A stretch of 64,000 nt of DNA, taken from the NCBI RefSeq assembly GCF_014637345.1, contig NZ_BMEX01000005.1, positions 192,792-256,791 of the forward strand, in the 5' to 3' direction. Below the pieces are notes generated by a model. It was not told the origin of the DNA, ran no database searches, and saw nothing but the letters and a program-made list of their open reading frames with translations. This DNA is from Kroppenstedtia guangzhouensis. GTDB taxonomy: Bacteria > Bacillota > Bacilli > Thermoactinomycetales > DSM-45169. Positions 21,118-30,455 of this stretch are shown in pieces. A program made the translations under genes and the position numbers. Numbering within the stretch: position 1 is the first letter of the stretch; each line of letters starts with the position of its first letter.

Positions 21118-21247
21118 AACACTCCCTCCTTTTCACCTCCGATTCCCGTGGAAAAGTCCTTCTGAAAAAACAGTCAAAGGGTTATAAGTTTTATCCTGTA
21201 CCCATTGTACAGAATCTTGAGCGAAACCGAAAAGAACAAACTTCACT

Positions 21248-21943
21248 TTAATGAACCCCAAACCATTCCGGACACGTCAGGGGACCTTGCCAATGAAACT
21301 CCTCCCCCCGCTTCTTTTCACCCCGGTAATCACAGAGGAACCCGGGTCCCACCGTGATCTCCAGATTCCAGTGATTCCACAATTCCGCTGTATATTCATG
21401 GAAACCTGAGTCAACCTTTGCTGAACCCCCGAAATCATCCGCCAAAACCTGTGCATAGGTCTCACCCACTTGCACCGCTTCGAAATGTGGAACCTTTCGG
21501 GTCGTGCTGATCTTAACTTTGACATTCTTCTTATCGTGATCCACTTCCACATGATAACTTTCCAAAAGATGATAAGATTTCAGGGCCAGTTCCGCCTGCT
21601 CCAAAGCCCTGTCGGATATCATCGGTTTCTCCGATTCCGGAGATTTACCCGCCTCCATGTATCCCAGAAAACCTGAATAAGTCAGAAGGGACAAAAGGGC
21701 AAGCCCTCCCAGACTCAGTACAGCCTTTTTATATCTCCCTCTGGCTTTGACCATCTCATAAACCACAAAGAAAGTGGGGAAGAAAAGGAGAAGAACCGCA
21801 GTGTTGTTGAAAAACCAAAGCAGGACCCAGCAGGTGAAAAAACCTGGCACCCAATGAATGAGAAAAGAACCCGCCATTGCCGCAGCTTTTTTCCAACCCT
21901 TTTTTCCGCCTTGAATCCGGTTTGTTACGGGCACATATTCCAA
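21248..21943 (-). CDS. Hypothetical membrane protein
   Basis: About 231 aa. Two or three hydrophobic segments in the first 95 residues (AAAMAGSFLIHWVPGFFTC, LLLFFPTFFVVY, LSLGGLALLSLLTYSGFLG), then a soluble, probably extracytoplasmic domain with alternating charged and hydrophobic residues and GPGFLCDYRG near the end. Not recognised. The start is uncertain: no strong ribosome site, and the first codon used here is TTG; a GTG four codons later is an alternative. Confidence 0.6.
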   Translation of the reverse strand: MEYVPVTNRIQGGKKGWKKAAAMAGSFLIHWVPGFFTCWVLLWFFNNTAVLLLFFPTFFVVYEMVKARGRYKKAVLSLGGLALLSLLTYSGFLGYMEAGKSPESEKPMISDRALEQAELALKSYHLLESYHVEVDHDKKNVKVKISTTRKVPHFEAVQVGETYAQVLADDFGGSAKVDSGFHEYTAELWNHWNLEITVGPGFLCDYRGEKKRGEEFHWQGPLTCPEWFGVH

Positions 21944-22143
21944 GAACTCATCGTACCGGTTAAAAACATGTCTCTACCGCCATCCCGACTGCAAACACAG
22001 CCATCGTCCACATCATCGCTCGGATGCGCAATCGACTCCCTCACTCTCCAATTTATAGATCCGCGCTTCCACCTCAAATTTCGGAAGTGGGTCTCATTTT
22101 ACTCTAAAATCGTCGATACCGGAACTACTGCAGGGACCTAAAG

Positions 22144-22272
22144 ACATTGTGAAAAAACCCGTCAGAGGGAGGATTGGACTTCACATGGAACGGTATCGGA
22201 TCACCGGTACAAATGAAGTGGAATGTGAAACCTATTCCCAACTCGGAAACACTATATTAACAGAACTTCTGG
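22144..22272. repeat. Palindromic intergenic repeat A, copy 4
   Basis: CATTGTGAAAAAACCCGTCA at the left, GGATTGGACTTCACATGGAA inside, GAATGTGAAACCTATTCCCA opposite, and CAGAACTTCTGG at the right end. More diverged than copies 5, 6 and 8. Confidence 0.7.
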
Positions 22273-22440
22273 TACTGCTTTGAGTGTTGATGAATTTTAC
22301 TCAAGAAAACGTCGAATATTGTCCCAAATCAATTGAAAACAGACCGTGACTCTGCATTTGGAGCTCGCTCCACACCCACAATACAGACTATGTTCGACAT
22401 CGATTGACACTCTTTAAGTAAGGCTCAAGGTAGTACTAGG
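22273..22440. repeat. Repeat B, copy 2
   Basis: Aligns with 4092-4250: shared blocks include CTTTGAGTGTTGATGAAT, CTGCATTTGGAGCTCGCT and CGACATCGATTGACACTC. The minus strand encodes a diverged version of the same peptide (SIDVEHSLYCGCGASSKC) with stop codons either side. Confidence 0.65.
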
Positions 22441-22664
22441 GTGAGTCCGATAATTCAAGATTCTGTGATGCAGGCAGAGACTGGTGTGACCGGGGAGAGC
22501 CTTACCACTCAGGGGGCACCGGTCTCGCCTGGGGGGCGCTTCCGCTCCCCGATATCTCATGATGCACTTTCTGCAAGAGATCGGATACAGTCAGACAGCT
22601 GGATCCCCAACAATGGATAGATCAGCACTCCCAAGTGATGGGATGTCCCATTTCTTCATTGGAA

Positions 22665-22688
22665 TAAAAAAGACCGCTTCTGCGGTCT
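22665..22688 (-). terminator. Terminator of the ParM/ParR-like pair
   Basis: Minus strand AGACCGC, loop AGAA, GCGGTCT, then a U run. The hairpin begins inside the stop codon of the ParR-like gene. Confidence 0.85.
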
Positions 22689-23019
22689 AAAAGTCAACGG
22701 GCATTCCCCCGAAGGGCGGTTTATTGGAGGTGGATAGAACGGGAGATGAGGGTGAAGTGGAGGTTGGCATATGTTCAGCTTCCATCCCCCTTTGTCGCTC
22801 TCCCCTGCCAGCGGTAGGTGTTGAAAATACCGACTGTGCAAGGGCTCCTCCCGGGCTTCCACCACTTGTCAGATGAGCAAACAGCAGATGTTTGACCAAC
22901 CCGCTGAAGTTCACATCCCGTCGATCGATGTATTCCAACAGCATCCGTTGTGTACGATCCCGGGGATTAAAGCTGACCAAGCGATGAACCCGACTTTTTC
23001 CCTCATATGGATCAGGCAT
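22687..23019 (-). CDS. ParR-like accessory DNA-binding protein
   Basis: 110 aa. The first half looks like a ribbon-helix-helix: a strand (VHRLVSFNP), then a helix (DRTQRMLLEYIDRRD) and a second helix (FSGLVKHLLFAHL). The second half is Ser/Pro/Gly-rich and probably flexible. ATG with GGGAAGGAGCC upstream, overlapping the actin-like gene by 8 bp. This order and size match the adaptor of actin-type (type II) partition systems. The family call is inference from context and fold pattern. Confidence 0.6.
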   Translation of the reverse strand: MPDPYEGKSRVHRLVSFNPRDRTQRMLLEYIDRRDVNFSGLVKHLLFAHLTSGGSPGGALAQSVFSTPTAGRGERQRGMEAEHMPTSTSPSSPVLSTSNKPPFGGMPVDF

Positions 23020-23818
23020 CGATCAGGCTCCTTCCCACCGCATAAAAACCTTCCACATTGGCAAACATCGGATTTTCCGCAGCAAAGGCAAATCCGAACC
23101 CGATTCTTTTCAAGGGCTCCTCAAGAGGCGCCGCATTCCCCCCGATGATCTTCACTCGGTCAGAGGGATTCCAAGATTTTCCCACTTCGGAGACAATTTG
23201 GCCCGCCATCACATCCGCATCGGCGCCACGCACACTGTCCCATCCCAATGGAATCGTACCGGACTCTCTCCCAATATACGTACCATCCTGAAAAGTGGCA
23301 TAGTTGGTGGTACGGGCACCGGGATCGAGGATCCGGATCGTACCTTGTTCCGGTTGGGCAAAAAAACTGGAGGCACATTCAAGGGCCAGGCCCACTTTTT
23401 CGATGGTTATCTCCCGATGGATACCGTTCACGGTGAGATCATGTTTCCCTTCCAGTAATCGTTTCACGCCCGCACGTTCCTTCTCATCCGTATACAGGTT
23501 GATCGGCAGACCGGTCATCACTTGACAGCTCCCCGCAACCCCTGATTTGAACACAGCCACGAGGACTTCCAACAAAGTCTGTTCATGAACCTTCGATTCC
23601 GTCATCAAACGTTGGGGATATCCTTCCCGCTGAGCCAGTTCCCCGATGAAGTAGGCTTTGCCCTTGTATCGGACCTCCAAATCCCCTTCCAGAAACTCGC
23701 GATGACCTTCAATCGCCTTACTGACAGCACTGGGGAACCAAAAAGTTCCTCCTTCTTCCTTGTATTTCACTTTTGTGCCATGACGACCGGCATCCACCGC
23801 TACCAACTGAGAAGACAT
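23012..23818 (-). CDS. ParM/StbA-like actin-fold ATPase
   Basis: 268 aa. Actin/Hsp70 superfamily signatures in order: phosphate-1 VDAGRHGTKVKY, phosphate-2 ILDPGARTTNYATF followed by GTIPLGWDSVRG, and the adenosine loop KIIGGNAAPL. This is the pattern of plasmid-segregation actins and archaeal-type Alp proteins, somewhat shorter than R1 ParM (about 320 aa). ATG with AGGAGTGG upstream. Expected to form filaments that move DNA. Its partner follows with an 8-bp overlap, and palindromic repeats lie upstream. A chromosomal copy next to metabolic genes is unusual. Confidence 0.75.
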   Translation of the reverse strand: MSSQLVAVDAGRHGTKVKYKEEGGTFWFPSAVSKAIEGHREFLEGDLEVRYKGKAYFIGELAQREGYPQRLMTESKVHEQTLLEVLVAVFKSGVAGSCQVMTGLPINLYTDEKERAGVKRLLEGKHDLTVNGIHREITIEKVGLALECASSFFAQPEQGTIRILDPGARTTNYATFQDGTYIGRESGTIPLGWDSVRGADADVMAGQIVSEVGKSWNPSDRVKIIGGNAAPLEEPLKRIGFGFAFAAENPMFANVEGFYAVGRSLIDA

Positions 23819-23858
23819 CGATTCACCACTCCTATTATGTAATCATGGGAGTTTTACA

Positions 23859-23914
23859 TTTGTATATACAATTGCAAATCCAAACTAAGTTTGTATATAC
23901 ATTTGATTATACAA
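23859..23914. repeat. Palindromic iterons upstream of the ParM-like gene (centromere/operator candidate)
   Basis: TTTGTATATACA occurs at 23859-23870 and again at 23890-23901, starts 31 bp apart (about three helical turns), followed by TTTGATTATACAA at 23902-23914. Each contains the perfect palindrome TGTATATACA. Positioned about 40-95 bp upstream of the actin-like start, where parC-type sites or ParR operators lie. Confidence 0.6.
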
Positions 23915-23986
23915 CAGCCTTTGGATTTCAGTCGACTGATTTTTCCGGCATGGCCATCCCTCTTCCATGGACCGAAAATCCAGGGT

Positions 23987-24012
23987 AAAAAAAGACCGCC
24001 ATACCGGCGGTC
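23987..24012 (-). terminator. Terminator of the kam operon
   Basis: Minus strand GACCGCC, loop GGTAT, GGCGGTC, then seven U; 47 bp past the kamE stop. Confidence 0.9.
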
Positions 24013-24058
24013 CGGGCATCTAATGATTGGAGAGAAATCCCTGCTGATCAGGATATGA

Positions 24059-24814
24059 TCAGCCGTCCGTTCCCTGCTGTCTCCGTACCAACTCCTGAAC
24101 GATAAAGGAGGCAACGTCGGGGGCGAGGGAGCCGGGTCCAAACCCGGCATCATACCCCAACTCCAGGGCCATCTCATGATTGATGCGAGGGCCACCGCAG
24201 ATGAGGATCAACTTCTCCCTCAAACCTTCCGCCTCGGCCAATTCCACCAACTGAGTCAGATTGGCGATGTGAATCCCTTTCTGAGTCACCACCTGGGATA
24301 CGAGAATCGCATCTGCCTTCAGTTCAATCGCCTTGGCCAACATCTCCTCATTGGGCACCTGACTGCCCAGGTTGTAGGCGTCGATTTCGGGGTAGCGCTC
24401 CAATCCATATTCTCCGTCATATCCTTTCATGTTCATGATGGCATCGATCCCGACCGTATGGGCATCGGTGCCGGTGCAAGCGCCGATCACCACCACTTTT
24501 CGCCCGATCCGCTTCCGGATCCATTCATTGATCTGGTAAAAATCCATCCGGTCGGATTTCACTTTGGGAACGCGGATCCGGGTGAAGTCCACCCGATGCA
24601 TGCATTTTCCGTAAACGATAAACCAGGTGTACCCTTCCCCCAAGTCGGCCATGTGATACACTTGGGGATCCTCCATCCCCATTTGAGCCACCAGCTGCCG
24701 GGCCGCTTCCCGGGCTTCTTCGCCGCAGGGCACCGGGAGGGAGAAACTGAGTTGCACGGCTCCATCATCCATTGTATCCCCATAAGGTTTAATTCGCCTC
24801 AAGTCCACAGCCAT
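24059..24814 (-). CDS. kamE: Lysine 5,6-aminomutase, beta subunit
   Basis: 251 aa cobalamin-binding subunit. H119 in DAHTVG is the cobalt ligand (base-off, His-on). K130, eleven residues on, matches the PLP-binding lysine known in the Clostridium beta subunit. The Rossmann part (VVVIGACTG... to the end) carries LILICGGPR. With KamD it moves the 6-amino group of (beta-)lysine to carbon 5, giving 3,5-diaminohexanoate. Overlaps kamD by 26 bp; last gene of the operon. Confidence 0.95.
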   Translation of the reverse strand: MAVDLRRIKPYGDTMDDGAVQLSFSLPVPCGEEAREAARQLVAQMGMEDPQVYHMADLGEGYTWFIVYGKCMHRVDFTRIRVPKVKSDRMDFYQINEWIRKRIGRKVVVIGACTGTDAHTVGIDAIMNMKGYDGEYGLERYPEIDAYNLGSQVPNEEMLAKAIELKADAILVSQVVTQKGIHIANLTQLVELAEAEGLREKLILICGGPRINHEMALELGYDAGFGPGSLAPDVASFIVQELVRRQQGTDG

Positions 24815-26396
24815 GTGCCTGTTCCTCCTCCCGTCGGGGAAGTCCGATCCGTTTTCTCAGCTCGGTCTCCAAGGGGTTATAGTAATCTTCCCCTTTCTCC
24901 AGCACACCGGAGAGTCCTTTGCCTCCGGTCCGGCTCCGTTTCACATCTGCCAGCATCCCCCGTTCCAAAGCGGTGAACAGGCCGATCTTTTCCACATCCT
25001 CCAACATGGCGACCGCCCGATTCAGCACCTCCTGAGCTCTCTGTTCTATCCGTCCCCCGGGTCGGAACAAGATTTCCTCCCCTAAATGACGGGCATTGTT
25101 AAAAATGTATTGTGCATTTTCAATCGCCAGTTTCCGGTCATGGATATGAGGAGTATGCATCGCTTCCGTCATCATTCCGAGGAGCTGCACCCCTTGGCCC
25201 GTCATGATGCTGACCAGGTTAAACATCGCATCCTGAAGGTGTCCTTTAAATATATTTCCGGTCATGTGTTTGGTCGGAGGCATATATTTCAACGGAGCCT
25301 CAGGAAAGATCTGACGTGCCATCTGGGCTTGAGCCAGTTCCAATAAAAACCCGTCCTCCAGCTCTGGGTTGATCTCAAAGGCATGACCCAGTCCCATCTG
25401 TTCCGGCGGAAGACCGGACTGAAGGGCGAACTGCTCATTGATGAATTGAGAGGCGAGCACGGTATGTGCCGCTTCCACGGCATCGGCGGTGGTAAGATAG
25501 TTATCTTCCCCGGTATTGATCATGATTCCGGCATATGCGTTAATCATGCGGGAGAAAGCTTGGTCGATCAAAGTCCGTTGCATATTGATATCCCGAAACA
25601 GGATCCCGTAGAGGGCATCGTTGAGCATCACGTCCAGCCGTTCCATGGCCCCCATAGCGGCAATTTCCGGCATGCAGAGGCCGGAGCAATAGTTACAGAG
25701 ACGAATATACCGTCCCTCCTCTTCCCCCACTTCATCCAGCCCTTTCCGCATCAATCGAAAATTTTCCTGGGTGGCGTAGGTTCCGCCGAATCCTTCCCGG
25801 GTGGCACCAAAGGGAACATAATCGATCAAGCTCTGTCCTGTGCTCCGGATGACAGCCACAATATCCGCTCCCTGACGGGCGGCAGATTTCCCCTGAATCA
25901 CATCCTCATAAATATCTCCCGTGGCCACAATCACATAGAGGTAGGGCTTCCTCCCTTCCCCCAATCGCCGGATCCGCTCTTCCCGATCCTTCCGGTTGGC
26001 AGCAATCCGATTCAATCCCGCCGCAGCCAACCGGCTCCCTTCCCGGCGGAGGGCTTCCCCGTCACAGCGGGAAATCGATGTCAGGTCCAGGGAACCTGAT
26101 GCCACTCGTTCCGCCACCTGCTGTGGGGTCAGCCCGTATTGGACTCCGGCGTTCACTACCCAGAATGCCGCTCCCTTTTCCAGCTCCCCTTTTTGCAGCA
26201 AATGATCTATCACCACATTGGGAAGGGGGACCCCCTCGGAATCCACTCCATCTACCCCCATCAACCGCAGGACGGTCCGTTCCACCGCTACCGTCGTCCG
26301 CTTTGCGATAAATTCGTCCATATCTGCGGCAATCCGGGTCGCCGCAGTTCGGGCCCGGGCAATTTGCGACGGATCCAACCGCAATTTATCTCTCAT
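24789..26396 (-). CDS. kamD: Lysine 5,6-aminomutase, alpha subunit
   Basis: 535 aa, full length for the family. A TIM-barrel subunit that carries the substrate and adenosylcobalamin contacts. Typical blocks are DQ-rich IRSTGQSLIDYVPFGATREG, CNYCSGLCMPEIAAMGAMERLD, INTGEDNYLTTADAVEAAHTV and PPTKHMTGNIFKGH. ATG start overlapping the upstream kamC stop by 4 bp. Needs PLP and B12 from KamE. Confidence 0.96.
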   Translation of the reverse strand: MRDKLRLDPSQIARARTAATRIAADMDEFIAKRTTVAVERTVLRLMGVDGVDSEGVPLPNVVIDHLLQKGELEKGAAFWVVNAGVQYGLTPQQVAERVASGSLDLTSISRCDGEALRREGSRLAAAGLNRIAANRKDREERIRRLGEGRKPYLYVIVATGDIYEDVIQGKSAARQGADIVAVIRSTGQSLIDYVPFGATREGFGGTYATQENFRLMRKGLDEVGEEEGRYIRLCNYCSGLCMPEIAAMGAMERLDVMLNDALYGILFRDINMQRTLIDQAFSRMINAYAGIMINTGEDNYLTTADAVEAAHTVLASQFINEQFALQSGLPPEQMGLGHAFEINPELEDGFLLELAQAQMARQIFPEAPLKYMPPTKHMTGNIFKGHLQDAMFNLVSIMTGQGVQLLGMMTEAMHTPHIHDRKLAIENAQYIFNNARHLGEEILFRPGGRIEQRAQEVLNRAVAMLEDVEKIGLFTALERGMLADVKRSRTGGKGLSGVLEKGEDYYNPLETELRKRIGLPRREEEQAHGCGLEAN

Positions 26397-28051
26397 TCCG
26401 TAACCCCCTTGCTCTTCGTTGCTTTCCCACCTTCTGTCGCGGTTTGCCCGAGACGGCGCTGCGCATCCTGCAAAATCCCACGGGGAAGTCCCAACAGGCC
26501 GGCGATGGTGAGTGCATCCCGGGGTACGGGTTCCCCCTCCCAGGGGATGAGCCGGTAATCCATCCCCTCTGCCAGGATTCTTTCCCCCTCTCCATTCGAA
26601 GGAGGAAAGGATGAGGAACCTAAATCTCGGGACAGGCCCATCACCCTGTATACCCTCGCCTCCCCAACTTCAAGCACCTCCCGAAAGTGGGTCACCTGCA
26701 GCGAACGGTTGCCGCATCTTGCCAAGTGACCGGTGAGAGCCGCTGACAAAGCCGCCCCCTCCACCGGATTGGTGCCCCGGCCCACCTCATCAGCCAACAG
26801 TAACCCTCCTTCCGGGAGAGAAAAGGTGTCGGCGATCCGCCGCACCTCCGCTCCGAAGGTGCTGAGCCCGGATCGGGAATCCTGGCCATCCCCGATCACC
26901 GCGACAATCCAGGGCACCAAAGGCATGGAGGAACGGCAGGCTGGTACCAAAAATCCGTATTGCCCAAGGGCTGCGATCAGGCCCACCGTGGTGAGCGCCA
27001 CGGTTTTTCCGCCCATATTGGGACCGATGATCACCGTAGCCCCCTGTCCCACCTCTACATTCACCGGGGTGAAACTTCTCCCCTGCTGCTCCAGGGTTTC
27101 GGCGACCAGGGGATGAACCCCTCCTTCGATTCGGTAGGATTCTCCCGGAAGGGGACGGGTGCCATCCCATCCTTCCGCCGCCTGCATCCGTGCCCATTGC
27201 AGATCCAGATGAGCCATCTCCTCCACGGCCTCCGCAAGGAAGGGAAGTTTGGGTTGGAAAGAGGCGACGAGGCGGGTCAGAATCTCCCGCTCCACCGCCT
27301 CCAGTTCTTCCTTTGCCAAGTTCAACCGACGTATCGCTTCTGTCTCCTCCCGGGTGGGAGAGGGTCGACAGATCACTTCAAAGGGGGTCTCCCGCACCCG
27401 GAGCACCCGTGGATCTTCCAGTATCTTTTTTAGGAGGGGGGAGTGACGGTCCACCACCCATTCCCCCTCCCGGTTTCGCCGCAGCGGATAGTCTTCCTCC
27501 ACAACCGTTGCCGCTCGTTCCCTGGCTTCTTCCGCCCGTCGCTCTTCCTCGTCGCGGCGGGATTGAAGCGGGCCCAACCTGGGATCCAAAGCCGGGGTCA
27601 GCGCAAAAGCGGCGGAAGGGACTGAACCGGGATCCATCAAGGCGATCCCCTCCCGCCACTCCTCCTCCTGGGTCCGAAACCGAAAATCAGGTGCCGCCTC
27701 CGGGATCCACTCCCGCAACAACCTGCCCTGCCACAAAAATTGCTTCAGCCTGAACCAATCGGACACCTTTGGAGTCTCCCTCCGCTCCAACATCCGGAGA
27801 ACGGCAGAGGGATCCGGCAACCGCTTCAGAAGCTCCTCCACCCGCCTCCCCCAATCCGCCCGGGAATTCCGGGCTGCCCGTAACCCTTCCTGTTCCGCCA
27901 GCGACCGCTGCCACTCCTTCTCCTCCCCCGGCATAAAAGGAGAAAGTGACTCTTTGGCACGCTGCCCCATCGGGGTTCGGGGCTGAAAACGGGACCAAAT
28001 GTCATACCAGCGGAGGGACCGCCCGGTGTCCTCGTCCATCCACACTTTCAT
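26393..28051 (-). CDS. kamC: MutS-like ATPase, lysine 5,6-aminomutase reactivase component
   Basis: 552 aa. The C-terminal third is a MutS ATPase: Walker A IIGPNMGGKTVALTTVGL, Walker B GGLLLADEVGRGTNPVEGAAL, then VTHFREVLEVG. No mismatch-recognition domain. MutS-like proteins next to kamDE are thought to help reactivate the B12 enzyme by cofactor exchange. Coupled to kamD (4-bp overlap) and 20 bp after kamB. The function is from family context. Confidence 0.85.
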   Translation of the reverse strand: MKVWMDEDTGRSLRWYDIWSRFQPRTPMGQRAKESLSPFMPGEEKEWQRSLAEQEGLRAARNSRADWGRRVEELLKRLPDPSAVLRMLERRETPKVSDWFRLKQFLWQGRLLREWIPEAAPDFRFRTQEEEWREGIALMDPGSVPSAAFALTPALDPRLGPLQSRRDEEERRAEEARERAATVVEEDYPLRRNREGEWVVDRHSPLLKKILEDPRVLRVRETPFEVICRPSPTREETEAIRRLNLAKEELEAVEREILTRLVASFQPKLPFLAEAVEEMAHLDLQWARMQAAEGWDGTRPLPGESYRIEGGVHPLVAETLEQQGRSFTPVNVEVGQGATVIIGPNMGGKTVALTTVGLIAALGQYGFLVPACRSSMPLVPWIVAVIGDGQDSRSGLSTFGAEVRRIADTFSLPEGGLLLADEVGRGTNPVEGAALSAALTGHLARCGNRSLQVTHFREVLEVGEARVYRVMGLSRDLGSSSFPPSNGEGERILAEGMDYRLIPWEGEPVPRDALTIAGLLGLPRGILQDAQRRLGQTATEGGKATKSKGVTE

Positions 28052-28071
28052 CCCCCGCTATCCCTTAAATT

Positions 28072-29103
28072 TCATGATCCGGGAATCCGCAGATCCCGAA
28101 CCGCATCAAAGACAGGAACCGGTTCACAGATTTGAGCCACTTGCGCTCTCATCCCCGCCGGGTCGAAGGCATATCCGTCGGGGGAAACCGGGTTGATGGC
28201 AACAGCGGCCAACCGGATTCCTTTTAAGTAGGAAAGATGGCCTCCCTTCCTGTAAAACTTACGCAGTGTGGACAGGGAGACAAAACAACGGGTGGGGTCC
28301 CTTACCGTCAAGGAGAGAGGGAACCCCAAACTCATCAAAAATTCCAACCCCCGGTCCGTAAGAGAGCCGGGCAAGGCCAATCCCGCCCAACTCTTCCCGG
28401 CCAGAGCTTCCCGAACCGACTCCTCCAACAACAGGGAAGATGCGGGCAACACCTCGATGCGTCCTTCCCGCATCCCCACCAGACTGTTGTTCGACCTGGC
28501 GATCTCAGCAGCGGATCGGACCAACGGGTTTCTCGCCTCGGGAAGGGTGAGGAGGCGAATCATCTCTTCCGTTCGTTGCAGAATCAGATCTAATGACCGT
28601 CCCATGGCAGCGCCGACCACACAGACAGTCGCATCCGTCACCCAGGGGCTGGCCGCCGCCTTCCGGTCATAGGCTCCATCCACCCATACCATCCCGGCTC
28701 CCAGGTCACTCAGACGGCTCACTACCTTCCGCACCCCGTCGCTCCGGGTCACCCCTGCCAGTTTGACCGTTGTCCGGTGACGAGCGCGGGCCAGGATGAC
28801 GGGGCCCAAGGGGGATTGAAGAGGGGTCGATTCCACCAGCTCCCAATCCCCGCCCCGGACCTCCAGCAGGGAAGCCGCTGTCGCAACCAATCCCCCCGCC
28901 GGAACCCGAACGGGAGGCTTCTCCCGCAGACTCCAGACATCCCGCTCTTCCCCATCCACCCCGATGCTGACAAAACCGGGGAGTAAGCCCTTCTCCTCGC
29001 CCTCTTTCGCCAAGGTGTTCAGCACTGTCGTCTTGCCTGCGTTTTTGGACAGACCGACGACAGAAAGAGAGCGGACCCCTTCCTCTGCCAACCGCTTCAG
29101 CAT
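28072..29103 (-). CDS. kamB: Lysine 5,6-aminomutase reactivase component KamB
   Basis: 343 aa. Starts with a P-loop (SVVGLSKNAGKTTVLNTL, about residues 14-31), followed by a Gly-rich domain with CVVGAAMGRSLDLIL and a C-terminal region ending PVPVFDAVRDLRIPG. Between kamA (5-bp gap) and kamC, its usual place. Likely works with KamC as an ATP- or GTP-dependent reactivating factor; no direct proof from the sequence. Confidence 0.82.
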   Translation of the reverse strand: MLKRLAEEGVRSLSVVGLSKNAGKTTVLNTLAKEGEEKGLLPGFVSIGVDGEERDVWSLREKPPVRVPAGGLVATAASLLEVRGGDWELVESTPLQSPLGPVILARARHRTTVKLAGVTRSDGVRKVVSRLSDLGAGMVWVDGAYDRKAAASPWVTDATVCVVGAAMGRSLDLILQRTEEMIRLLTLPEARNPLVRSAAEIARSNNSLVGMREGRIEVLPASSLLLEESVREALAGKSWAGLALPGSLTDRGLEFLMSLGFPLSLTVRDPTRCFVSLSTLRKFYRKGGHLSYLKGIRLAAVAINPVSPDGYAFDPAGMRAQVAQICEPVPVFDAVRDLRIPGS

Positions 29104-29108
29104 CGGGG

Positions 29109-30416
29109 TCAGGCCTTGGTTGCTGGAGACTTTTTCGGCACTTTTTTCTTCTTCCGTTCAAAATCTCCGCGACGTTCTTCCCGGCTCAACACCTTGGGCT
29201 CCAGGTTGATCCTCTCATCCGCCATCAGGGAGGTGATCCCGATATTTTTCCCGGCACTGGCCCGGCAGTACTCGCAATTTTCCGCATCGTGCTCTTTATA
29301 ATTCTGTGGTTCGGGGTAGGAGGTGATCACCCCTTCAAAGTTCCGCAGGATGGTCTTTTGTGAGCTTTGAGAGATCACATAGTTGGGGGCCACCGGGATT
29401 TTGCCACCGCCGCCGGGGGCATCCACCACAAAGGTGGGCACCGCATAGCCAGAGGTATGACCCCGCAAATATTCCATAATCTCCAAACCTTTGGAAACCG
29501 GGGCGCGGAAATGACCGATCCCTTCGGACAGGTCGCACTGGTAGATATAATAGGGGCGGACCCGGATTTTCACCAGCTCATGGTTCAGCTTCTTCATAAT
29601 GTGGGGACAGTCATTGATCCCCGCCAGAATGACCGCCTGGTTGCCCAGGGGAACACCGGCGTCAGCCAACATTTCACAGGCCCGCTTCGCTTCCGGTGTG
29701 ATCTCCTTCGGATGGTTGAAGTGGGTGTTGAGCCAGACCGGGTGATATTTTTTCAGAATATTGCACAGATCCTCGGTGATCCGTTGGGGAAACACCACCG
29801 GTGCCCGGGTTCCGATCCGGATGATCTCCACGTGGGGAATCTCCCGCAGGTTTTTCAACAGATACTCGAGAATCCGGTCATTGACTAACAGACCGTCCCC
29901 GCCGGAGAGAAGCACGTCCCGCACTTGCGGATTACTCCGGATATAGTCGATACAGGCATCCATCTGCTTTTTGGGGACGCCCATCCCGATCTGGCCGGAG
30001 AAACGACGACGGGTGCAGTATCGACAATACATGGAGCACTGGTTGGTGATCAGAAAGAGAACGCGATCCGGGTAACGGTGGGTCAGGCCCGGCACCGGGG
30101 AATCGGTGTCTTCCAACAAGGGGTCTTCCATATCGTATTTCGTCTGTTCCAGTTCCGTGGACAACGGGACCGACTGCATCCGGATCGGACAGGTCGGATC
30201 CTCTGTATCCATCTGCAATGCATAGTATGGGGTGATGTTGAGCGGGATCGTCTGATGGGAAATTCCGACGCCTCCCACCTCGTTTTCCTTCAAGTGGACC
30301 ACTTTTTTCAGATCATCCAGCTTGCGGATGGTGTGGGTCAGCTGCCACAACCAATCATTCCACTGTTCTTCGGTCACATCTTTCCACAGCTCCACTTCAC
30401 GCCAGTCCCGCGCCAT
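29109..30416 (-). CDS. kamA: Lysine 2,3-aminomutase
   Basis: 435 aa radical-SAM/PLP enzyme that converts L-lysine to L-beta-lysine, the entry step of the pathway. Radical-SAM cysteines C127, C131 and C134 in CSMYCRYCTRRRF. DVLLSGGDGLLV and RIGTRAPVVFPQRI are hallmark loops. The C-terminal AENCEYCRAS adds cysteines that bind zinc at the dimer interface. The YVISQSSQKTILRN stretch should supply the PLP lysine. ATG with AAGGAAGGAAGGG upstream. Full length. Confidence 0.97.
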   Translation of the reverse strand: MARDWREVELWKDVTEEQWNDWLWQLTHTIRKLDDLKKVVHLKENEVGGVGISHQTIPLNITPYYALQMDTEDPTCPIRMQSVPLSTELEQTKYDMEDPLLEDTDSPVPGLTHRYPDRVLFLITNQCSMYCRYCTRRRFSGQIGMGVPKKQMDACIDYIRSNPQVRDVLLSGGDGLLVNDRILEYLLKNLREIPHVEIIRIGTRAPVVFPQRITEDLCNILKKYHPVWLNTHFNHPKEITPEAKRACEMLADAGVPLGNQAVILAGINDCPHIMKKLNHELVKIRVRPYYIYQCDLSEGIGHFRAPVSKGLEIMEYLRGHTSGYAVPTFVVDAPGGGGKIPVAPNYVISQSSQKTILRNFEGVITSYPEPQNYKEHDAENCEYCRASAGKNIGITSLMADERINLEPKVLSREERRGDFERKKKKVPKKSPATKA

Positions 30417-30455
30417 ATAAATCCCTTCCTTCCTTGATAAGTTTAGGTGATCCTT

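Larger units (their letters stand above)
21944..22664. other. Repeat-rich intergenic gap
   Basis: Contains repeat A copy 4 (22144-22272), repeat B copy 2 (22273-22440) and, at 22488-22550, two stacked hairpin-forming segments (GACCGG...CCGGTC and GGGGGCG-CTTC-CGCTCCCC) of unknown role. No gene. Confidence 0.6.
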
